A DNA stretch of 64,000 nt from assembly GCF_004362515.1 (NCBI RefSeq), contig NZ_SNXU01000001.1, forward strand, positions 7,130,001 through 7,194,000, written 5' to 3'. Below, one piece after another: positions 59,666 to 64,000 of the stretch. Numbering within the stretch: the first letter of the stretch is position 1; every line of letters begins with the position of its first letter. Source of the stretch: Actinokineospora alba. GTDB lineage: Bacteria > Actinomycetota > Actinomycetes > Mycobacteriales > Pseudonocardiaceae. The notes below the pieces were generated by a model, which was given only the letters and a program-made list of their open reading frames with translations, searched no databases and had not been told where the DNA came from. The position numbers were made by a program, and so were the translations under genes.

Positions 59666-60166
59666 GTGAAGCCGTCTCCGCTGGTGCGCCGCGCCAGGAC
59701 CACCGATGTCCGCGCGATCAAGGCCGTCGTCGACACCTACGTCGGGCGAGTGCTGCTCGCGAAGGAACTGGTCACCCTCTACGAGGACGTCCAGGAGTTC
59801 TGGGTCGCGGAAGTCGACGGCGAACTGGTCGGCTGCGGCGCCCTGCACGTGCTGTGGGAGGACATCGCCGAGATCCGGACGATCGCGGTGCTGCCCTCGG
59901 CCGTCGGGCTCGGAGTGGGCCACGCGCTGGTGGAGCGGCTGGTGGCGACCGCGCGGGAGTTGGAGCTGTCGCGGATCTTCGTGCTCACGTTCGAGACGGA
60001 GTTCTTCGCCCGGCACGGGTTCGTCGAGATCGACGGCACCCCGGTCAGCCCGGAGGTCTACGAGGAGATGCGCCGGTCGATGGACGAGGGCGTCGCGGAG
60101 TTCCTCGACCTGCCCTATGTGAAGCCGAACACCCTGGGCAACACCCGCATGCTGCTCAAGCTCTGA
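59666..60166 (+). CDS. argA: Amino-acid N-acetyltransferase (ArgA-type)
   Basis: 166 residues from GTG 59666. Stand-alone GNAT-fold acetyltransferase as in M. tuberculosis Rv2747: PLVRRARTTDVRAIKAVVD, EDIAEIRTIAVLPSAVGLGV (acetyl-CoA loop), FARHGFVEIDGTPVSPEVY. Makes N-acetylglutamate for arginine synthesis. Confidence 0.93.
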   Translation: MKPSPLVRRARTTDVRAIKAVVDTYVGRVLLAKELVTLYEDVQEFWVAEVDGELVGCGALHVLWEDIAEIRTIAVLPSAVGLGVGHALVERLVATARELELSRIFVLTFETEFFARHGFVEIDGTPVSPEVYEEMRRSMDEGVAEFLDLPYVKPNTLGNTRMLLKL

Positions 60167-60170
60167 TTGT

Positions 60171-60222
60171 TCGAGTAATCACTCGAAGAGTCTTGACTAG
60201 ATGAGTTGCGGTCCGACAGGAT
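60171..60222 (+). promoter_or_regulatory. Promoter of the TOMM operon with inverted repeat
   Basis: Inverted repeat TCGAGT-AATC-ACTCGA (60171-60186), then TTGACT (-35, 60193-60198) and CAGGAT (-10, 60217-60222) with an 18-base spacer. Transcription would start at about 60229-60230, at the first GTG of the MerR gene, giving a leaderless message. A MerR protein usually acts on promoters with long spacers like this. Confidence 0.55.
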
Positions 60223-60229
60223 CGTGGCT

Positions 60230-61087
60230 GTGGGACGAGACGCCGCGTTGACAGTCGAACAGCTGGCCGCCGAGGCCGGGCTGCCGACGAGCACGATCCG
60301 GATGTACCAGACGAGGGGACTGCTGCATCCGCCTCGGCGCGAGGGCCGCACGGCCCGTTACGACTCGTCCCATGTCGAGCGGCTCGGGCTGGTGAACAGG
60401 TTGCAGCAGCGGGGTTTCTCGCTGCCCGCGATCGCCGAGCTGATCGCCGCGCGGGACCTGGGGGCTCGCGTCGGCGACGTGCTCGGCCTGACCGGTCAGG
60501 GGGGCCCGGACGACTGGGTGCCGGTCGGCATGCGGGAGCTGCGGGCGTTGGTGTCGGTACGAGACCTTCGCCCGCAGCTGTTCCGCCGGGCCAGCCGAAT
60601 GGGCCTGATCCGTTGGGAGCGCGGCAAACCGTTCGTCCGGCGCTGGGCGATGGACTCGGGCACCGCGATGACCGGGATGGCCATGCCCCCACGTGAGATC
60701 CTCGACGCGTTCGAGCGGCTGCGCGTGCAGACCGACCGGATCGCCGCCGATTTCGTCGACGTCTTCGAACGCGTCATCTGGCCGCGGCTGGCCGACCAGG
60801 CGGGCAGCGACGACCAGCTCGACCGGGTCCGCGCCCTTCTCGTCGAACTCACCGAGACCGCCCAAGGCGTGGTGGCGGGCGCTTTGCGGGACTCCATTCG
60901 GGACTCCGCGGAAACCTTCGCCCGCAAGCACAATCTCCTGCCCGAGGACCGGCCACCCGCCTGGGCCGGGCACACCGTCCCAGTCCTGGCCGAACGCCTC
61001 GAAGGCGCGGCGGCCCACCCAGACGAGCCCGCCGACGCCGACATCGACCGCTTCCTTGCCGAAGCAGACGCGGAGGAGACACCGTGA
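60230..61087 (+). CDS. MerR-family regulator, first gene of the TOMM operon
   Basis: 285 residues from GTG 60230; GTG 60224 is also possible. MerR helix-turn-helix with wing: TVEQLAAEAGLPTSTIRMYQ, RTARYDSSHVERLGLVNRLQ. The C-terminal ~190 residues are helical and of unknown ligand specificity. No Cys in the effector region, so metal sensing is unlikely. Stop overlaps the next gene's GTG (GTGA), linking it to the biosynthetic genes. Probably autoregulates the operon. Confidence 0.82.
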   Translation: MGRDAALTVEQLAAEAGLPTSTIRMYQTRGLLHPPRREGRTARYDSSHVERLGLVNRLQQRGFSLPAIAELIAARDLGARVGDVLGLTGQGGPDDWVPVGMRELRALVSVRDLRPQLFRRASRMGLIRWERGKPFVRRWAMDSGTAMTGMAMPPREILDAFERLRVQTDRIAADFVDVFERVIWPRLADQAGSDDQLDRVRALLVELTETAQGVVAGALRDSIRDSAETFARKHNLLPEDRPPAWAGHTVPVLAERLEGAAAHPDEPADADIDRFLAEADAEETP

Positions 61088-61866
61088 CCGCGAAACTCGT
61101 CGCCGATCCGGCGTGGCGGGCGCAGGCCCGCGACGAAGGGCTGGTCGTCTTCGCCGGGGCCGACCTGATCTACCTCGTACCCGACGTGCCGCGGGCCGAC
61201 GCCGAGCAGCTCGCGGCGGCGTTCGACGGGCGCGACATCGATCCGGGGGTGCTGACTTCCTCCGCCCGGGATGTGCTGCCACAGCTGCGATCCCTCGGCG
61301 CCTTACGGCCTGCCGCATTGCCCGGGCCAGGGCAGTCGCGGACGCTGAGCATCGGCGCCCAAGTCCTCGGGGACGCCTCTCCTGACCTCACCGCGGCCCT
61401 GGCGAAGGCGTTTCCGCCGGTCGGTGACCCCGACGTGCTCGTGGTGGTCCGCACGACCGCCCGACTGGCCGAACTCGTCGGCCTGAGCGCCGGACTGGTC
61501 CGAAGTGGACAGATCCACGTCCTGCTCGACCTCGCCTTCCACCACACGATCGCGCTCGGGCCGCTGGTCGTCCCGGGCGCAAGCGCTTGCCTGGAGTGTC
61601 TGGCCCGCCGCGCCGGGAGTCGCTGGGGCGACCCGAAACCGCCGCCCGCGCCGAAGGCCGCCGCCGAGCCGGACCTGCCGATCGCATTGGCCGCGCACGC
61701 GTTGCGCGAACTGGGTGACGGCTCCCTGGCCCTGTTGCAGCGCAGCGTGTCCTACGACTTGCGGACGCTGGGCAGTACCACCGAGGACGTCCTGCCCAGC
61801 GCCGACTGCGAGTCGTGCAGCAGGCCGCATCCTGGTCGGATCACCCTGCCGTGGGAGGCGGCGTGA
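61084..61866 (+). CDS. TOMM leader-peptide-binding / cyclodehydratase partner protein (F/C-like)
   Basis: 260 residues from GTG 61084. Resembles the leader-binding partner of YcaO cyclodehydratases (ocin-ThiF-like or F protein). An N-terminal region fit for an RRE-type winged helix (LVADPAWRAQARDEGLVVF, LIYLVPDVPRADAEQLAAA) is followed by a Rossmann-like core lacking a recognisable E1 ATP site. Two Cys pairs, ACLECLARRAG and DCESCSRPHPGR, would form the structural zinc site of these proteins. Ends ITLPWEAA. It should bring the precursor to YcaO. The family is inferred from pattern and neighbours. Confidence 0.72.
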   Translation: MTAKLVADPAWRAQARDEGLVVFAGADLIYLVPDVPRADAEQLAAAFDGRDIDPGVLTSSARDVLPQLRSLGALRPAALPGPGQSRTLSIGAQVLGDASPDLTAALAKAFPPVGDPDVLVVVRTTARLAELVGLSAGLVRSGQIHVLLDLAFHHTIALGPLVVPGASACLECLARRAGSRWGDPKPPPAPKAAAEPDLPIALAAHALRELGDGSLALLQRSVSYDLRTLGSTTEDVLPSADCESCSRPHPGRITLPWEAA

Positions 61867-62378
61867 GCGCCTTACGCCTGCCCGACCAGTTCACCCCGGG
61901 CGCGCTCAGCGCGACCGCCGCGACGCCCACCTGTTGCTGTTGCTGCTGTTGCTGCCTCGCCTCGACACTGACCACGCCGATCGTCCTGCACGGCGGACTC
62001 GGCCGGGATCTGGCGCGGGTCGCCGAGCGCCCGGAGCGCCACAAGAAGGCCCGCGCCTACTCCGTCCTGGTCTGGTTCGCCGCACTTCTCGCCACCCTGC
62101 TGATCGCCATGAACCTGACGGTGTCGGGTGAAGCCTTCTTGGTACTCGTCACCGCCATCGTCCTGATGTCGGCGGCGGCGGTCGCGTCGATCGCGTCCTG
62201 GGCAGGCTCGACCAGACCCGTGGTGCCCGCGGCCCGGCTGGTGGTGGGCGCGTTCGCGTTCGCCGGTGAACTCATCGCCGGCGCGTTTCTGGTCATCCAG
62301 GGCTTCGGCTACCTGTTGATCGGTCTGGTGATCGTCGTGATCTCCGTGGCGGTCGCGATGAAGGTGTACCGGTCATGA
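61863..62378 (+). CDS. Octa-cysteine protein fused to four membrane helices; candidate TOMM precursor
   Basis: 171 residues from GTG 61863, overlapping both neighbours by 4 bases. Residues 1-23 are leader-like (LRLPDQFTPGALSATAATPT). Residues 24-31 are eight consecutive Cys, encoded by mixed TGT/TGC codons, then LASTLTTP with further Ser/Thr. A basic linker (RHKKARA, ~59-65) leads to four membrane helices at about 67-84, 91-113, 123-145 and 148-166. The poly-Cys run is the kind of core a YcaO cyclodehydratase and SagB dehydrogenase turn into thiazoles (compare Cys-rich streptolysin S precursors). Alternatives: a membrane immunity or export protein with a metal-binding Cys run. Confidence 0.6.
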   Translation: MSALRLPDQFTPGALSATAATPTCCCCCCCCLASTLTTPIVLHGGLGRDLARVAERPERHKKARAYSVLVWFAALLATLLIAMNLTVSGEAFLVLVTAIVLMSAAAVASIASWAGSTRPVVPAARLVVGAFAFAGELIAGAFLVIQGFGYLLIGLVIVVISVAVAMKVYRS

Positions 62379-63574
62379 GGCCGCCGCTGTCGTCGGTTCT
62401 GCTCGACCGCGCGGTCGGGTGGCGGCAGGGAGTGGTGTCGCGGCTGCAGCCCACTCCGCCTTCCTTGTCCGATGTGGACATTCCAGGGTTCGCCGCGGTC
62501 CCCGACCCGTCCACGACAGGCGGCACCTCCGGCGGCGCGGGGTTCGACGCCGAGTCCGCCCGGCTGGCCGCGCTCGCCGAGGCCCTCGAACGGCACGCCG
62601 CCACCCGCTGTCCACTGGAAACCGTGGACACCGACGGCCCGCGGTGGGACCTCGACGAGTTCACCCTGCACTCCCCCGAACAGCGCACCCGCAAGGACTT
62701 CCCGTACGCCGGATACGAGAACCCCGACTACACCACGGCTTGGACGCTGCCCGACAACGAGCCCATCCAGGTGCCCGCGGGACTGATCTCCCTGGACGGC
62801 AGGCACCGGCTGCCCGCGACCTCATCCGGTCTCGCCGCCGGGCCTTCGGCGAGCGCGGCGCTGCTGAGCGCGGTCAGCGAGATCGTCGAGCGCGACGCCC
62901 TGGCCACGGTCTGGCTGCACGGCCTCGCCCCGGCCCGAATCCCCCTCCCCGACCGGCTCACCGAACCGGTGCGCGCGCTCGGTGGCGAGATCACCGCGTT
63001 CGACCTGACGCCCGCCTACAGCCCCTACCCGGTCGCCGCCATCGCCGGAACGCTTCCGGTGGCGGGCGAACTCCGGCCCACGTTCGGTCTCGCCTGCCGG
63101 GCGACCTGGGCCGACGCGGTCGACAAGGCGTGGCTGGAGTGGTGTCAGGGCACCGTGTTCATCCGGGTCTGGCTCGCCGGCGACGACACCGCGGCCAGGC
63201 GACCGGACGAGGTGACCGACTTCGACCGCCACGCCGTCTACTACGCCCGCGCCCTCGACGCCTGGGCCGACCTCCCGCTGTGGGCCGGAGACCTCGGAGA
63301 GCCGCCCGTGGACGCCACCGAGCCGGGGCTGCGACCGTTCGTCGACGCCCTCACCCAGGCCGGTGTCCGCCTCGCCTACCGGGACCTAACCACACCCGAA
63401 CTGAGCGCCGTGGGCCTGCGCTGCGTCCGCGCGCTCTCCCCCGACCTGACCCCACTGCACGCCGACCACCGGTGGCCCAACCTGGGCGGCCGGGCGGCGG
63501 AGCTGTCCTGGCGCTACCCCGACCTGGTGCCGCGCACCGGGTTCCCGTCGCCGTATCCGCATCCCCTGGGGTGA
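62375..63574 (+). CDS. YcaO-domain cyclodehydratase (TOMM D protein)
   Basis: ATP-dependent enzyme that cyclises Cys/Ser/Thr side chains onto the backbone; 399 residues from ATG 62375. ATP/Mg motifs: GTSGGAGFDAESARLAALAE with ALERHA, and ALLSAVSEIVERDALATVWL. A conserved SSGLAAGPSASAALLSAVSE lies between. The C-terminus is Pro-rich (FPSPYPHPLG), close to the PxPxP tail typical of azoline-forming D proteins, which helps form the active site. Coupled by ATGA to the precursor gene and by GTGA to SagB. Confidence 0.9.
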   Translation: MRPPLSSVLLDRAVGWRQGVVSRLQPTPPSLSDVDIPGFAAVPDPSTTGGTSGGAGFDAESARLAALAEALERHAATRCPLETVDTDGPRWDLDEFTLHSPEQRTRKDFPYAGYENPDYTTAWTLPDNEPIQVPAGLISLDGRHRLPATSSGLAAGPSASAALLSAVSEIVERDALATVWLHGLAPARIPLPDRLTEPVRALGGEITAFDLTPAYSPYPVAAIAGTLPVAGELRPTFGLACRATWADAVDKAWLEWCQGTVFIRVWLAGDDTAARRPDEVTDFDRHAVYYARALDAWADLPLWAGDLGEPPVDATEPGLRPFVDALTQAGVRLAYRDLTTPELSAVGLRCVRALSPDLTPLHADHRWPNLGGRAAELSWRYPDLVPRTGFPSPYPHPLG

Positions 63575-64000
63575 GCCTGATGTCCTTCGACGAGTTCTGG
63601 ACCGAGAGCGGCCTGAGCACGCTCACCCAGCGGGCGTTCGCGGAGCGCCTGGGCGAGTACCGTGACGCGCCGTCGCCGCTCGACCCGTTCGTGCTGCCCA
63701 GTCCCCCGATCGCGTTACACCGACCGAAGAACGCCCTCACCAAGCTGTTCGCGAAGCGGCGCAGCGAGCGGGGATTCGGCACCGGCCCACTGCGGGCCCG
63801 CGACCTCGGCGCCGTGCTCGCCGCGCTGGCCGAGACCGCGCCGGGCAGGCGTTCGTACCCGTCCGCGGGCGGGCTCACGGCGGTCCGCGCGTACCCGATC
63901 CTGCTCGACGCCGACCACGCCCTGTCCGGTCGCATCACCCGCTACGACCCGCGAACCCATGCCCTGCAGGACATCGCGCCCTGTCCCGAGTGGACGGGGC
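63571..64000 (+). CDS. SagB/ThcOx-type azoline dehydrogenase, 3' end outside window
   Basis: Flavin-dependent nitroreductase-fold enzyme that would oxidise azolines to azoles. Start GTG 63571 (overlapping the YcaO stop) or ATG 63580; ~140 residues are visible. N-terminal FWTESGLSTLTQRAFAERLG, then RRSERGFGTGPLRARDLGAV and the SagB hallmark GRRSYPSAGGLTAVRAYPIL, with RITRYDPRTHALQDI at the window edge. The flavin-binding C-terminal half is cut off. Confidence 0.86.
   Translation, partial: MSLMSFDEFWTESGLSTLTQRAFAERLGEYRDAPSPLDPFVLPSPPIALHRPKNALTKLFAKRRSERGFGTGPLRARDLGAVLAALAETAPGRRSYPSAGGLTAVRAYPILLDADHALSGRITRYDPRTHALQDIAPCPEWTG

Overview
The window is high-GC, actinobacterial DNA, and I place it in Pseudonocardiales (a Pseudonocardiaceae-like genome). 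The basis is gene content and order. A backbone matches the order I recall from Mycobacterium tuberculosis Rv2676c-Rv2703: hemQ-hemY-hemE, DUF3000, RNase D, dxs, TrmA-like methyltransferase, APC permease, two TrkA subunits, DUF3159, OB-fold protein, alpha/beta hydrolase, DUF3710, dut, DUF3093, DUF4193, cei, suhB, ppgK, sigA. A second block (pspM-pspA-clgR, pgsA, argA) matches Rv2743c-Rv2747. Both ends cut through genes: a secreted subtilisin on the left and a SagB-type dehydrogenase on the right. I found no tRNA, rRNA, CRISPR array, prophage or insertion sequence.

Layout. 1-4.4 kb: secreted S8 protease and a class III CoA-transferase. 4.5-7.9 kb: coproporphyrin-dependent haem genes hemE-hemY-hemQ. 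8-15.2 kb: DUF3000, an M14 carboxypeptidase, an M19 dipeptidase, a LuxR-type response regulator and RNase D. 15.2-25.4 kb is an accessory stretch that interrupts the backbone: F420-type nitroreductase and TetR gene, fadA-fadB beta-oxidation operon, M15-like peptidase, DUF72 protein, VapBC toxin-antitoxin, and a two-component system. 25.5-47.4 kb returns to the backbone (dxs to sigA), with an ESX substrate/EspG cassette at 29.5-31.9 kb and a fatty-acid desaturase inserted. 47.4-51.7 kb: a frameshifted phosphotransferase, pyrD, a nucleobase permease and small genes. 51.7-57.5 kb: envelope-stress (Psp/ClgR), pgsA and rimO. 57.7-60.2 kb: VOC protein, thiolase, argA.

The most interesting part is the right end (60.2-64 kb). 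Five genes are each joined by a 4-base stop/start overlap: a MerR regulator, a short leader-binding protein with two CxxC pairs, a protein with eight consecutive cysteines followed by four membrane helices, a YcaO cyclodehydratase with a proline-rich tail, and the start of a SagB/ThcOx dehydrogenase. This is the gene set of a thiazole/oxazole-modified microcin (TOMM, or linear azol(in)e peptide) pathway. Unusually, the apparent substrate core is built into an integral membrane protein.

A second theme is repeated DNA. A 19-20 bp unit with core GAGCACTGCTC forms an array in the divergent promoter at 15.7 kb and also lies inside the hemY reading frame at 6.0-6.2 kb. Other repeats are an inverted element at 28.6 kb, a 62-bp tandem repeat at 31.9 kb and a 138-bp long inverted repeat at 40.3 kb. 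Promoter-level signals stand out at fadAB, the desaturase, sigA, pspA, clgR and the TOMM operon.
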